DNA from: Helicovermis profundi
GTDB taxonomy: Bacteria > Bacillota > Clostridia > Peptostreptococcales > Acidaminobacteraceae
DNA: 64,000 nt
Assembly (NCBI RefSeq): GCF_033097505.1
Contig: NZ_AP028654.1
Location: 2,252,001 to 2,316,000 of the forward strand
Direction of reading: 5' to 3'
The position numbers and the translations under genes were made by a program. Of the stretch, positions 27,856 through 39,208 are shown in pieces (position 1 is the first letter of the stretch; each line of letters opens with the position of its first letter). The notes under the pieces were generated by a model that searched no databases, was not told where the DNA came from, and worked only from the letters and a program-made list of their open reading frames with translations.

Positions 27856-29903
27856 TTTTCACCTTTCTTTAATACATATTCTATTTCAATTATTTCATCA
27901 TCCGTTAGTTTAAATTTTTCATAAATAATCTTATCTAATTTTATAAGCAATGTTTTGAATTTATCATTATTTATATCACTATAACTTGAAACTTCATATA
28001 TTTTTTTTGAAATACTAACAACAGTTTTAAAAAATGTAAGGTCATTACTTATAATAGGGATATTCTGAATTGGATTAGAATATAATTCAAGCATATCGCC
28101 TTTTTTTTTGCCAACATTATAAAACCAAAAAAAATATAATTTTGAATTAAGAAGTGCTAGTAAATAATAATATTCATCTTCATTGTTAATACTTAGTTGG
28201 TTAACAATTCTGCGCTTAATTTTTAAATAATACACATCAGCACTTGAGTAAAAACTGCTTTTACTTAATGCAAAATAGTTAAATTTAGCCCTTTGAGGAT
28301 TAATTATTTTTATAGTTTCAAAAAGTTTCGAATCTCGTCCCCACTGGAGAGCATACCAAGGTTTGTATCCCTTTTTAACTTCTCTCCTTTTTTCAAGAAC
28401 AGTTCTAAAACCACTTAAATGTTTGTAAATATTTGGATATTTTATTTCGATATTTTTAATTTCTTTATTAATAAAAATTATATATTTATCAGTTTTATTA
28501 TCAAAAAAGTAATTTTTAATATGGCTATTTTTATATAACGGTTTTAACAATTCACTTTCTAAATTATATTTCAGAGCCTCTTCTTTCAAAACAATAAAAA
28601 TCCCTTTATTTAAGGCTTCACTATCTGAAATCAAATTATGTTCTACCATTCTTTTAGTAACTTTATCCGCGCCGCTTACTATACCTTGTTTAATGTCCGC
28701 ATAGTTGAAAAGAACATCCTCTGCTACATCTAAAATTTTATTAATTATATTATAATAATTTTGTTTCTCTAGTATTAAAATATTGTTCATATTGTCATAA
28801 ATTTCACTCTGTTTAATTATAAATTCCGAACTTTTTACAATTTTATAGAAATTTGATTTGTCATATTTATAACTTTCCAAACTTATATTAGCATCTGTAT
28901 TTCCTTTAATTGACAATGAGTAAACTATATTATGTTGACCTGGTGCATCTTTAAATAATTTTGACTCCTTAAAATTATTTATACTATTAAATTCACATTC
29001 TTTTTTAAGGAAACACCTCAGTTTTTTTGCACCGTCAGCTGTAATAAAATAAGAAGTCGTTAAATACACAAGTATCCCTGATTTTTTTAATATTGAGATT
29101 CCTTTATAAATGAAATAATAAAAAAAATCCATTTTACCTTCATAATATTTTATTCCAAACTCTGACTTTTTCACTTCATCAAACAAGACTTTGTTTCCTT
29201 TTTCTCCTATATAAGGTGGATTTCCAATAACTATATCAAATCCGCCTTTTTCTAGAATATCTACATAGTCTTTTCTATCAATCATATCAGTAATTGTATT
29301 ACAATTAATCAAGTTTATATTGAAATTTTTTATATGGTCTTTATCAATATTTCGAATCAAATCATATAGACAAATATTAAGTGGTTCAACTTGCTTATCT
29401 AAGCAAAAAAAATTATTTAGATTAATCAATTCAATATTGAACTTTGAAATTAACAATAGTTTTTTTCTTATATCAATCAATTTATATATAAAAGTTTTAA
29501 TTAAGTTTCCAGTCCCTGAAGCCAAATCAATTACTTTAAAATCAATTATTAACTTATAGATTTCATGATACTCTTTAATGTAGATTGTATCCAGTGAAGA
29601 GTAAAACAATTTTTCTAAAATATGTAACTTTATTTCTGTATTTTTTTTTATGTAATCATAAATTGCCCTATACACCATAAATTCACAAACATTAATAGGA
29701 GTATAAAAGCTACCAGTAGCATTTCTTAATTTTTCATCAATATTTTTATCGTAATTAGTAATAAAATCGTCTATAGAAATAAAATCTAAATTACTAATAT
29801 CTAGTCCTTTAAAATTATTATATAGACAAATATCATTATACAATTTTAATTTTTCACTATTCAGTGAAAAATTGTTCACTACTTCAAATAATTCATTTTT
29901 CAT
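27852..29903 (-). CDS. Eco57I-like N6-adenine DNA methyltransferase
   Basis: A 683-residue protein of the gamma-type adenine methylases. SAM motif I is VIDLASGTGNLIKTF (about 157-171) and the catalytic motif is IVIGNPPYIGEKGNK (about 230-244). The C-terminal half resembles the TaqI-like target-recognition domain (KPWYALQWGRDSKLFETIKIINPQRAKF). No nuclease PD-(D/E)xK region was recognised, and neither neighbour looks like a restriction enzyme, so it may be solitary. The frame opens with GTG at 29912, but the ATG at 29903 has GGTGAG in front. Dispersed repeat copy C lies 24 bp upstream. Confidence 0.85.
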   Translation of the reverse strand: MKNELFEVVNNFSLNSEKLKLYNDICLYNNFKGLDISNLDFISIDDFITNYDKNIDEKLRNATGSFYTPINVCEFMVYRAIYDYIKKNTEIKLHILEKLFYSSLDTIYIKEYHEIYKLIIDFKVIDLASGTGNLIKTFIYKLIDIRKKLLLISKFNIELINLNNFFCLDKQVEPLNICLYDLIRNIDKDHIKNFNINLINCNTITDMIDRKDYVDILEKGGFDIVIGNPPYIGEKGNKVLFDEVKKSEFGIKYYEGKMDFFYYFIYKGISILKKSGILVYLTTSYFITADGAKKLRCFLKKECEFNSINNFKESKLFKDAPGQHNIVYSLSIKGNTDANISLESYKYDKSNFYKIVKSSEFIIKQSEIYDNMNNILILEKQNYYNIINKILDVAEDVLFNYADIKQGIVSGADKVTKRMVEHNLISDSEALNKGIFIVLKEEALKYNLESELLKPLYKNSHIKNYFFDNKTDKYIIFINKEIKNIEIKYPNIYKHLSGFRTVLEKRREVKKGYKPWYALQWGRDSKLFETIKIINPQRAKFNYFALSKSSFYSSADVYYLKIKRRIVNQLSINNEDEYYYLLALLNSKLYFFWFYNVGKKKGDMLELYSNPIQNIPIISNDLTFFKTVVSISKKIYEVSSYSDINNDKFKTLLIKLDKIIYEKFKLTDDEIIEIEYVLKKGEK

Positions 29904-29927
29904 ATCTATCACTCACCATATTTTTTT

Positions 29928-30066
29928 ATCCGACACCTTAGAGTTCTAATACCCCCACTTCTTAAAAAAGTGGGGGATAAAGAACTCTAAAAAGGCCCTG
30001 GATTATGTTTTCTAAGATTCAGTGGGAGTAAAAACTCCCTCTGAATCTTAGAAATTCATTTATAAT
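29928..30066 (+). repeat. Dispersed structured repeat, copy C
   Basis: A full copy from ATCCGACACCTTAGAGTTCT to ATTCATTTATAA. Both hairpins are perfect: TTAGAGTTCT...CCCCCACTT/AAGTGGGGG...AGAACTCTAA, and TTCTAAGATTCAG..GGGAG/CTCCC..CTGAATCTTAGAA. This is the best-preserved copy and defines the consensus. It separates the methylase gene from the gene at 30141. Confidence 0.95.
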
Positions 30067-30112
30067 ACAAACTACAATTGTATCACAAGAACTAATTTTA
30101 AATCTACATATT

Positions 30113-30143
30113 AAAAATAGAAATGAACTTATGCTCATTTCTA
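30113..30143 (-). terminator. Terminator after the 134-aa unknown gene
   Basis: On the minus strand AGAAATGAGC pairs with GTTCATTTCT (with a small internal mismatch) and ATTTTTAA follows; the stem begins at the stop codon of the gene at 30141. Confidence 0.75.
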
Positions 30144-30560
30144 TTTTTTTCTTGAATATTTTCCGTACCCTTCTTTTACAACTCCATCAATAGATAATAT
30201 TATTTTTTCTACTAATAAATCAATATCTAATAGTGAAACATTAACGTTTTTTTTCTTAAGGTACTTCATAATAGTAATAAGTCTTATTGAATAAGAATTT
30301 GGATTTTTAAAATATGGATGTTTTTCAATTAATTTTTTTACTTCTTCTTTATCAATATTATTTAACTCATTTTTATTAACTATATCAATTTTTTTTTCTA
30401 CATGATCAATATATTCTTGTAATTTATTTGATGGGTCTTTATGTTCAACAAGTAAATTTTTAATTTCTGATATAATATGACCGGGATCAACTTCTTTATC
30501 TATCTCATTTTTCGCTTTCTGTTCGGGTACATCATCCGTATCGGATGTAGTCATTTCCAT
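30141..30560 (-). CDS. Hypothetical protein, charged and helical
   Basis: A 139-residue protein not recognised. The N-terminal 30 residues are acidic and disordered-looking (MEMTTSDTDDVPEQKAKNE); the rest is predicted helical (LKYLKKKNVNVSLLDIDLLVEK..SIDGVVKEGYGKYSRKK). No signal peptide or membrane segment is seen. The ATG at 30560 has AAGGAG six bases upstream and is preferred to the frame opening at 30590. It follows the 298-aa unknown gene by about 50 bp and is closed by a terminator. Confidence 0.65.
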   Translation of the reverse strand: MEMTTSDTDDVPEQKAKNEIDKEVDPGHIISEIKNLLVEHKDPSNKLQEYIDHVEKKIDIVNKNELNNIDKEEVKKLIEKHPYFKNPNSYSIRLITIMKYLKKKNVNVSLLDIDLLVEKIILSIDGVVKEGYGKYSRKK

Positions 30561-30611
30561 TTTAATGCTCCTTTCAAGTATATAATACAAACTAATATAA
30601 TAATAATGATT

Positions 30612-31502
30612 TTACAAAAGATTGTCAATACTAACAACTTCATCTTTAATAAAAATCAATATTCCTTCACTTATATTATCTAAATATACTTTAAAATACT
30701 CTAAGTCTATTTGGTTTCTTGCTTCAAGTTCAAGCCTACTTTTTTCAAGAACTATTTCGCCAATTATTATTGATTCGTCCTTTTTTAAAGAAATTCTATA
30801 AATTACTTCTTTTTCGTCTTCAACAAAAACAATATTTTCATCAACTTCAAGTAAAATTTTAATTTCTTTTAAGTTCTTAAATGTATAAATTGATTGAAAA
30901 ACATTATATATTTCATCATCAATCGTCATATCACCAATTACTTCATCTATAATATCATTAAATTTATAAATTAAAATTGAATTCTTCTTAATAAATTCTT
31001 CGATTCCAATATTATCAGAAATACTACAATAGTCATTATACTTTTCATATATTGCTTTTTTAAAAGTAGCTTTATATTCAGTCTCATAATATGAAATATC
31101 ATCTGAAATATAACATTTTAGTCCTTTTATATATATTCTAGTTCTAAGAAAACTATTTTCTTTTATGCCATCATAATTTTCTAAAATATAGTCTTTATTA
31201 GTAAATACATCTTTTAATATTAAATTATTTGGCGTTATCAACATCTCAAAAAATGACACATAAGAATTGTTAATTAAGTCATACTCTAATTTGTTTTTCT
31301 CATATTTTCCAGCATTCTCTCTTTTAAATATTTCTATAATTTTCTCATTATTATACATAAAATCATGAATTAGCCACTCGTTAAAATTATTACCATTTTC
31401 TTTTTCGTCACTGTAATATGCTTCTTTTGCCTCTAAAATTATATTTTTTTTAGAAGTAACAAAATAAAGAATATCATTTTTTAAACTTACAAAATCTATC
31501 AT
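30612..31502 (-). CDS. Hypothetical protein
   Basis: A 296-residue soluble protein not recognised. It has many short beta-like segments rich in Ile, Tyr, Glu and Asp (for example YIKGLKCYISDDISYYETEYKATFKKAIYEKY) and no known motif, signal or membrane helix. The ATG at 31502 follows GAGGTGTGT and is favoured over a GTG at 31508. It lies 36 bp downstream of the metallo-beta-lactamase-fold gene on the same strand, so the two may be cotranscribed. Confidence 0.6.
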   Translation of the reverse strand: MIDFVSLKNDILYFVTSKKNIILEAKEAYYSDEKENGNNFNEWLIHDFMYNNEKIIEIFKRENAGKYEKNKLEYDLINNSYVSFFEMLITPNNLILKDVFTNKDYILENYDGIKENSFLRTRIYIKGLKCYISDDISYYETEYKATFKKAIYEKYNDYCSISDNIGIEEFIKKNSILIYKFNDIIDEVIGDMTIDDEIYNVFQSIYTFKNLKEIKILLEVDENIVFVEDEKEVIYRISLKKDESIIIGEIVLEKSRLELEARNQIDLEYFKVYLDNISEGILIFIKDEVVSIDNLL

Positions 31503-31538
31503 ACACACCTCAACTATTTCTATACTTGTATTTCCATT

Positions 31539-32432
31539 TTATTTATTATTGATTTTCCATTTCACCTCAGAATCAATAATACTATTTATTATAATTTTTT
31601 CATCAACTAAGTACGTTAAATGAGCTTTAATAACAGAAATATTCAAATAAAATTGTGGTAAATTTTCTCTTATTTCATAGTTATTTACAACACTTCTATG
31701 AATATCCTCAATCGATTTATAGTCAGTTAATAAACTAAATATATAATCATTTACTTCTTTTAAAGCTTTAATATTGTAATCAATAACAGGCTCTAAGTTT
31801 TCAATAACACCACCGTGAGAAAGAACATATTTTTCATGCTTCTCATCTTTTAAACAATTTAAAGTATTAACTGTATTTTTGTAATCAAATAAAAAAAGCA
31901 AATTATGCTTTTCTATAATATAATCAGGAAAAATACTATCACCTAAAAAACAAATATCGTCATCAGTTACAACTCCAATTAACTGCGGGGAATGTCCTTT
32001 TAAATCGATAATATCAAACTTTTTATTTTCTATTATAAGTTCTCCATATTCTACTACATGACTTACTTTAGAACTCTTAGCCATTAAAAATTTCTTTTGC
32101 AATTTCTTCTGAGGATATGCACCATATAAGTAGGCAGGCTCAAGAATTGAATTTTCTATCATAACTTTTTCAAGTGAAGATGCATAAACTGCTATATCAT
32201 ATTTTTCTAATAAATAGTAATTTCCCCCGCAATGGTCTGCGTGAGAATGTGTATTTATAATATATTTGATTTTCCAATTCTTCTCTTCAATAATCTTAAT
32301 TGCTTTTTTTATAGTATCTTTATCTATCCCCGTATCAATAAGTAATACATTATTACTTTCAAATAAATATAGTCCGATTATTGAAGGGTTATCAAAATAA
32401 AAAGTATTTTCACCTATTCTGTGTAATTCCAT
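31539..32432 (-). CDS. Metallo-beta-lactamase-fold hydrolase
   Basis: A 297-residue MBL-fold enzyme. The metal site is NTHSHADHCGGNYYL (HxHxDH, about residues 60-74), with a second His in LKGHSPQLIGV, FLGDSIF as the Asp ligand and LSHGG as the last His. The C-terminal ~90 residues form a winged-helix-like extension often found in this subfamily. Glyoxalase II-like or other thioester hydrolysis is possible, but the substrate is unknown. Repeat copy D lies just upstream. Confidence 0.85.
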   Translation of the reverse strand: MELHRIGENTFYFDNPSIIGLYLFESNNVLLIDTGIDKDTIKKAIKIIEEKNWKIKYIINTHSHADHCGGNYYLLEKYDIAVYASSLEKVMIENSILEPAYLYGAYPQKKLQKKFLMAKSSKVSHVVEYGELIIENKKFDIIDLKGHSPQLIGVVTDDDICFLGDSIFPDYIIEKHNLLFLFDYKNTVNTLNCLKDEKHEKYVLSHGGVIENLEPVIDYNIKALKEVNDYIFSLLTDYKSIEDIHRSVVNNYEIRENLPQFYLNISVIKAHLTYLVDEKIIINSIIDSEVKWKINNK

Positions 32433-32459
32433 TGTTTATACCTTCTTTTCAACTTTATT

Positions 32460-32599
32460 TTATCCGATGCCTTAGAGTACTAATACCCCCACTTCTTAAA
32501 AAAGTGGGGGATAAAGAACTCTAAAAAGGCCCTGGATTATGTTTTCTAAGATTCAGCGGGAGTAAAAACTCCCTCTGAATACAAGAAATTCATTTATGA
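32460..32599 (+). repeat. Dispersed structured repeat, copy D
   Basis: A full ~140-bp copy in the same orientation as C and E, from ATCCGATGCCTTAGAGTACT to ATTCATTTATGAT. The GC-rich CCCCCACTT/AAGTGGGGG stem is intact; the second stem has two mismatches (CAGCGGGAG and GAATACAAGAA), so the copy is drifting. It lies between gdhA and the MBL-fold gene. Confidence 0.93.
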
Positions 32600-32718
32600 T
32601 TTTAAGTTTATCAGATTTTCTTTAAAACTTCAACAATAGTTATTTACTTTATTGCAGTAAAAATGCGATATAAGTATCACACTTATACCGCACTAATATT
32701 TAAGTAAATAATATTAAA

Positions 32719-34056
<1,338 letters not shown>

Positions 34057-34237
34057 TTATATAACCCCCTTATATAATATACTTATATTTTAACAGAATT
34101 TTCAGAAAATTATATCGTTCTTTTTGATATTGATAATATTTGTTAATTACTATAATATAGATTTTTTATTAGTTTAAGCACACTAGCTATAAATGTGTTT
34201 ATAACTGCTTTTTTGTTTATTATATATAATCTTTAAT

Positions 34238-34282
34238 AAAAAAAAAACAATCATTTTGTAATATATTTACAAAATGATTGCT
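34238..34282 (-). terminator. Terminator after the dehydratase activase-like gene
   Basis: On the minus strand CAATCATTTTGTAA pairs with TTACAAAATGATTG and is followed by ten T residues. It lies 10 bp past the stop codon. Confidence 0.93.
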
Positions 34283-34291
34283 GTTTATTAA

Positions 34292-37200
34292 CTAACTATC
34301 ACCATTTATTATATTTTCTTTTGCATTTGAAAGCATAAGTTTGATTCTGTTTATTTGATTTACTTCGCTAGCTCCTGGGTCGTAATCAATTGCAGCAATA
34401 TTTGCATCTACAAATTTTGATTTTAATAATTTTATTACACCTTTTCCAGTGACGTGATTGGGAAGACATCCAAATGGTTGAAGTATAACAACGTTACTAA
34501 CTCCACTTTCTAAAAGCTCAATTATTTCAGCAGTTAAAAACCACCCCTCACCCGTTTGATGACCAAGCGATATAAGTTTTGATGCGCTTTTAGCAAGTTC
34601 AGCAATTTTCTTAGGTGGATTAAATCTTTTTGAATCTAGTAAGGATTTTTTCATATGTTTTCTATAAAATTCCAAATACTTAATAAACAAATCCCCACCT
34701 AATTTTTTGTAATATGAAGCAGCAAGAAGATTTCTTCTAATCGTCGTATTGTAACTGCTATAAAGCATAAAATCTGTTAAATCTGGCATTACAGCTTCAA
34801 CGCCTTCACTTTCAAGAAAATTAACTATATCATTATTTGCATAAGGATGAAATTTAACTAAAATCTCTCCAACAATACCAACTTTAGATTTTACTAAATC
34901 TTCTCGTATAGCAATTTCATCAAACTCTTTTACTATGTTTTTTATATTCTTTATATAATCACGGTAGCGTGCTTTTTTCAAGGAATCAATACATATTTGA
35001 TTCCATTTTTCATATAACTTATTTGCAGAACCAATTACAAGTTCATATGGCCTAACTCTATATAAAACTCTCATTAATAAATCTCCATAAATAAGAGCCA
35101 TTGTAAGCCTTTTAATCATAGGAAGTGTAATTTTAAATCCAGAATTTTTTTCAAGCCCACCCATATTCAGCGAAATAACTGGAATATGGCCTAATTTAGA
35201 ATCTTTAAGAGCTTTTCTAATAAAACCGATGTAATTAGTAGCTCTACAACCTCCACCCGTTTGAGAAATCATAATCGACACATTGTTTAAATCATATTTT
35301 CCAGATTTAATTGCATCTAAGAGCTGTCCAACAACAATTATAGATGGAAAACATGCATCATTATTTACTACTCTAAGCCCTTCATCAATCATTTCTTTAC
35401 TTGTATGTTCAATAACTACAAAATTATATCCTGCTAAATTAAACCCTTCTTTAAGCAATCTAAAATGAATAGGTGACATTTGTGGACATAAAATAGTATG
35501 TCTCTTTTTCATTTCTTTTGTAAATTCAACTCTTTCATTTAAAACAGGAACATAAGGAACTATTTTTTCTTTAGCTTTATCTTTTTCATTAAATTCTTTT
35601 TCTTTCATAAGTGCAATAAGTGATCTAATACGTATTCTAGCAGCACCAAGACTATTGATTTCATCAATTTTTAAAGAAGTAAAAACTCTAGCATTTTTCT
35701 CTAAAATCTCCTTAACTTGATCAGTAGTAACTGCATCAAGACCACAACCAAATGAATTAAATTGCACCATCTCCAAATTTTTATTTTTAGCAACAAATGA
35801 CGCACTATCATATAGTCTTGAATGATATGTCCATTGATCAACTACTCTAAGTGGTCTATCTGCTGTTGAAAGATGAGAGATAGAATCCTCACTAAGCACC
35901 GGAAGTCCAAAACCTGTAATCATACTTGGAATACCATGGTTAATCTCTGGATCAATATGATAAGGTCTACCTGCTAACACTATACCTTTTAAATTATTAT
36001 CTTTAATATATTTTAATACCTCTTCACCTTTATTTCTTACATCATTTTTATAATTTTTTAATTCAGCATACGCTTTTGAAATAGCAATATTTATCTCATT
36101 TTTAGTATGTCCGTATTTAGAAAAATTTTGAAAAAATACTTTTTTCATTTGTTTTTCATTGTATAGTGGTAAAAAAGGATTAATAAATTCAATATCATCT
36201 TTATTTAATTTTTCTACATTTGCTTTTATACTTTCAGGATACGAAGTTACAATTGGACAGTTAAAATTATTGTCTGAACCTTTATTTTCATCAATTTCAA
36301 ATGGAATTGATGGATAAAATATTCTTTTAACCCCTTTTTCTAATAAATCTTCAATATGACCATGCATAAGTTTTGCAGGATAACAAACGGAATCCGAAGG
36401 AATCGATTCTATACCTTTACTAAAAATTTGTCTAGAAGATCTACTGGATAATAGAACTGAATATCCAAGTTCGCTAAAAAGAGTATGCCAAAATGGATAG
36501 TTTTCATATATATTAAGACCTCTTGGTATTCCAATTACTCCATAGGGTGCCTCTTTTTTATCAAGAGATTTATACCCAAACACTCTTTTGCATTTATATT
36601 CATATAAATTGGGTAAATCTTTCTTTTTATTAAAATTTCCAAGTCCTCTTTCACATCGATTTCCTGATATAAATTTTCTATTATCATCAAAAACATTTAT
36701 TGTAAGTAAGCATTTATTGCCACAAAGTTTACATCTTCCATGACTTGTTTTCACACTAAAATTTTCCAATTCTTCTAGAGAAAGTATAGAACTTTTTTCA
36801 GTTTTAATTCTATCGTCATGTGCAATAATAGCAGCACCAAAGGCTCCCATTGTACCTGCTATATCCGGTCTAATAACTTCTTTTCCTGTTATAAGTTCAA
36901 AAGATTTAAGAACAGCATCATTATAAAAAGTACCACCTTGAACAACAATATTATCGCCTAATTCATCAGAATTTTTTAGTCTTATAACTTTATAAAGAGC
37001 ATTCTTAATAACAGAGTATGAAATTCCTGCTGCTATATCTCCAACCGTTGCTCCCTCTTTTTGAACTTGTTTAACTTTTGAATTCATAAAAACTGTACAT
37101 CTTGAACCAAGATCCACTGGTTCTTTCGAATTCACACCTTCTTTAACAAATTCTGAAATTGAAATACCAAGCGATTTTGCAAAAGTTTCTATAAAAGATC

Positions 37201-38545
37201 CACAACCAGAAGAACAAGCCTCATTAAGCATAATTGATTCAACAAAACCATTTTTAATCTTCATACTTTTCATATCTTGACCACCAATATCGATAATAAA
37301 ATCAACATTTGGCTGAAAATGTTCTGCACCCTTGTAATGAGCTATAGTTTCAATTTCTCCGATATCGACTTTTAAAGCAGATTTCAATAAATTTTCACCA
37401 TAACCAGTTACACTTGACTTTGAAATTACAGTATCTTTATTCAATTTTTTATATAAATCTTTAAGCGCTTTAATCGCCGAATCAAGTGGACTACCAAGAT
37501 TGTTATCATAATAACTATATAAAAGCTCTTTTTCTTCACCAATTAATACTACTTTAGTCGTTGTTGAACCAGCATCTATTCCTAAATATGCTTTTCCTTT
37601 ATAAGATTCTAAATTTCCTCTTTTAACCTTATATTTACTTTGTCTTAAAAGAAAATTTTTATAGTCTTCCTCACTTTTAAACAAAGGTTCTAGCTTTCTT
37701 TCCGTCATAACAAAATCAGTGTCTAATAAAAGTAATTTATTTGTTAAATCACTTACCTTTACCGCTTTTAAGTCTTTTGAATATAGAGCAGCACCAAGTG
37801 CAACAAAATACTGGGCATTTTTTGGAAAAATAATTTCGTCTTCAGTAAGATTTAATGTTTCAATAAATTGTTTTCTAAGTTCACTTAAAAAGAATAAAGG
37901 ACCACCTAAAAATGCAACATTACCTCTTATAGGTTTACCACTAGCAAGTCCACCAATTGTTTGATTAACAACAGCTTGAAAAACTGATAATGCTATATCC
38001 TCTTTAGGAGTACCCTCATTTAAAAGTGGCTGAACATCACTTTTTGCAAAAACACCGCATCTTGAAGCTATAGAATAAATAGTAGTTGCTTTTTTTGCAA
38101 GTTCATTTAATCCTGCACCGTCTGTATCAAGTAAAAGAGCCATCTGATCAATAAAAGCTCCTGTTCCACCTGCACACACTCCATTCATTCTTTGATCAAG
38201 TGTTGCACCAAAATAAGTTATTTTTGCATCTTCACCGCCAAGTTCAATTGCTACATCCGTTTTAGGAAAATACTCAGTAATTGCTTTTGAACTTGCAATA
38301 ACTTCCTGAATAAATTCTATTGAAAGTCTATCAGAAAGCATCATTCCAGCTGATCCTGTTACCGATAATTTTGCATTATAGCCTTCAAATTTACCTATTA
38401 TTTTATTAATTATTTCTTTACTAGCATTTTTAATATCAGAAAAATGCCTTTTATATTCTGAAAAAACTATTTCATCATTTTCAAGTACTACAACTTTTAT
38501 TGTAGTTGAACCTACATCTATTCCTACATTAATAATTTTTTTCAT
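34292..38545 (-). CDS. 2-hydroxyacyl-CoA dehydratase activase-related protein (fused)
   Basis: A 1417-residue protein. Two BadF/BadG/HgdC ASKHA ATPase domains lie in tandem: residues 1-270 (VGIDVGSTTIKVVVLEN, GVCAGGTGAFIDQM) and 320-590 (LGIDAGSTTTKVVLIGEE, NEACSSGCGSFIETFA). A CxxCxxxC segment (CKLCGNKCLL) is near 630, then a DUF2229 and HgdB/C-like region with PRGLNIYENYPFW, AGRPYHIDPEINHG and NDACFPSIIVVGQ. Relatives of this size occur singly in many Clostridia and are thought to drive ATP-coupled electron transfer, but no dehydratase alpha/beta genes are adjacent, so the target is unknown. MarR and Fe-S genes lie 240 bp upstream. Confidence 0.88.
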   Translation of the reverse strand: MKKIINVGIDVGSTTIKVVVLENDEIVFSEYKRHFSDIKNASKEIINKIIGKFEGYNAKLSVTGSAGMMLSDRLSIEFIQEVIASSKAITEYFPKTDVAIELGGEDAKITYFGATLDQRMNGVCAGGTGAFIDQMALLLDTDGAGLNELAKKATTIYSIASRCGVFAKSDVQPLLNEGTPKEDIALSVFQAVVNQTIGGLASGKPIRGNVAFLGGPLFFLSELRKQFIETLNLTEDEIIFPKNAQYFVALGAALYSKDLKAVKVSDLTNKLLLLDTDFVMTERKLEPLFKSEEDYKNFLLRQSKYKVKRGNLESYKGKAYLGIDAGSTTTKVVLIGEEKELLYSYYDNNLGSPLDSAIKALKDLYKKLNKDTVISKSSVTGYGENLLKSALKVDIGEIETIAHYKGAEHFQPNVDFIIDIGGQDMKSMKIKNGFVESIMLNEACSSGCGSFIETFAKSLGISISEFVKEGVNSKEPVDLGSRCTVFMNSKVKQVQKEGATVGDIAAGISYSVIKNALYKVIRLKNSDELGDNIVVQGGTFYNDAVLKSFELITGKEVIRPDIAGTMGAFGAAIIAHDDRIKTEKSSILSLEELENFSVKTSHGRCKLCGNKCLLTINVFDDNRKFISGNRCERGLGNFNKKKDLPNLYEYKCKRVFGYKSLDKKEAPYGVIGIPRGLNIYENYPFWHTLFSELGYSVLLSSRSSRQIFSKGIESIPSDSVCYPAKLMHGHIEDLLEKGVKRIFYPSIPFEIDENKGSDNNFNCPIVTSYPESIKANVEKLNKDDIEFINPFLPLYNEKQMKKVFFQNFSKYGHTKNEINIAISKAYAELKNYKNDVRNKGEEVLKYIKDNNLKGIVLAGRPYHIDPEINHGIPSMITGFGLPVLSEDSISHLSTADRPLRVVDQWTYHSRLYDSASFVAKNKNLEMVQFNSFGCGLDAVTTDQVKEILEKNARVFTSLKIDEINSLGAARIRIRSLIALMKEKEFNEKDKAKEKIVPYVPVLNERVEFTKEMKKRHTILCPQMSPIHFRLLKEGFNLAGYNFVVIEHTSKEMIDEGLRVVNNDACFPSIIVVGQLLDAIKSGKYDLNNVSIMISQTGGGCRATNYIGFIRKALKDSKLGHIPVISLNMGGLEKNSGFKITLPMIKRLTMALIYGDLLMRVLYRVRPYELVIGSANKLYEKWNQICIDSLKKARYRDYIKNIKNIVKEFDEIAIREDLVKSKVGIVGEILVKFHPYANNDIVNFLESEGVEAVMPDLTDFMLYSSYNTTIRRNLLAASYYKKLGGDLFIKYLEFYRKHMKKSLLDSKRFNPPKKIAELAKSASKLISLGHQTGEGWFLTAEIIELLESGVSNVVILQPFGCLPNHVTGKGVIKLLKSKFVDANIAAIDYDPGASEVNQINRIKLMLSNAKENIINGDS

Positions 38546-38785
38546 ATATATACCTCTTACCCATATAATATTCTCTCTATGCGCATGTACTAATTACATT
38601 CATAATAAAAATGTAATGTTAGTAATCCGCTACTTGTATATCATTTTATCATATATTCAAATTAATTTCCCGTAAAAATACTTCTTTATTATTAATAAAT
38701 ATTAACATTATATCTATTTTTTTTGCTTCACAAAGAGTCTAAAAACACAATGAGCTAATATCTATCACTGAAGTCAAAAACACTT

Positions 38786-39208
38786 TTATATAACTTTACT
38801 GTTATTATACAACCTATTTAAATAACTTTTTAAAATTTCCATTTCTGAAGCATCAAAACCTTTAAAAACCGATTCATCAATTCTTTTGGAAATTCTATTA
38901 AAAACATTAATAAGTGGTCTACCTTTTTCACTTATAAAAAGACCATAGTTTCTTTTGTCGCTTTCATCAATTTTTCTATCAATAACACCTTCTTTAATCA
39001 AAATTTTCACTGCCTTTGTTACACTTGCTTTACCTACTTTCAATAAATTTGCAAGTTCATTTTGATTTATTCCTTCATTTTCATATATTAAAATAAAATA
39101 CTGAAATTGCCCATCTGAAAGATTATAATCTTTTAATTCTTTATTAATATATGATTTAACATTGTTTTCAAGTAACCTTATACTTTTACCAATAACAAAT
39201 GGTTTCAT
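38786..39208 (-). CDS. MarR family transcriptional regulator
   Basis: A 140-residue winged-helix repressor. The DNA-binding region is NQNELANLLKVGKASVTKAVKILIKEGVIDRKIDESDKRNYGLFISEKG. The gene overlaps the stop of the upstream Fe-S protein gene by 4 bp (39205-39208), so the pair forms an operon. Two copies of an 18-bp palindrome overlap that operon's promoter, fitting autorepression. The ligand is unknown. Confidence 0.92.
   Translation of the reverse strand: MKPFVIGKSIRLLENNVKSYINKELKDYNLSDGQFQYFILIYENEGINQNELANLLKVGKASVTKAVKILIKEGVIDRKIDESDKRNYGLFISEKGRPLINVFNRISKRIDESVFKGFDASEMEILKSYLNRLYNNSKVI

Noticed and set aside
32460-32599. Repeat copy D as a cis-regulatory leader of the MBL-fold gene
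   Set aside because: Other copies occur downstream of genes and in both orientations, so a fixed leader role is not supported.
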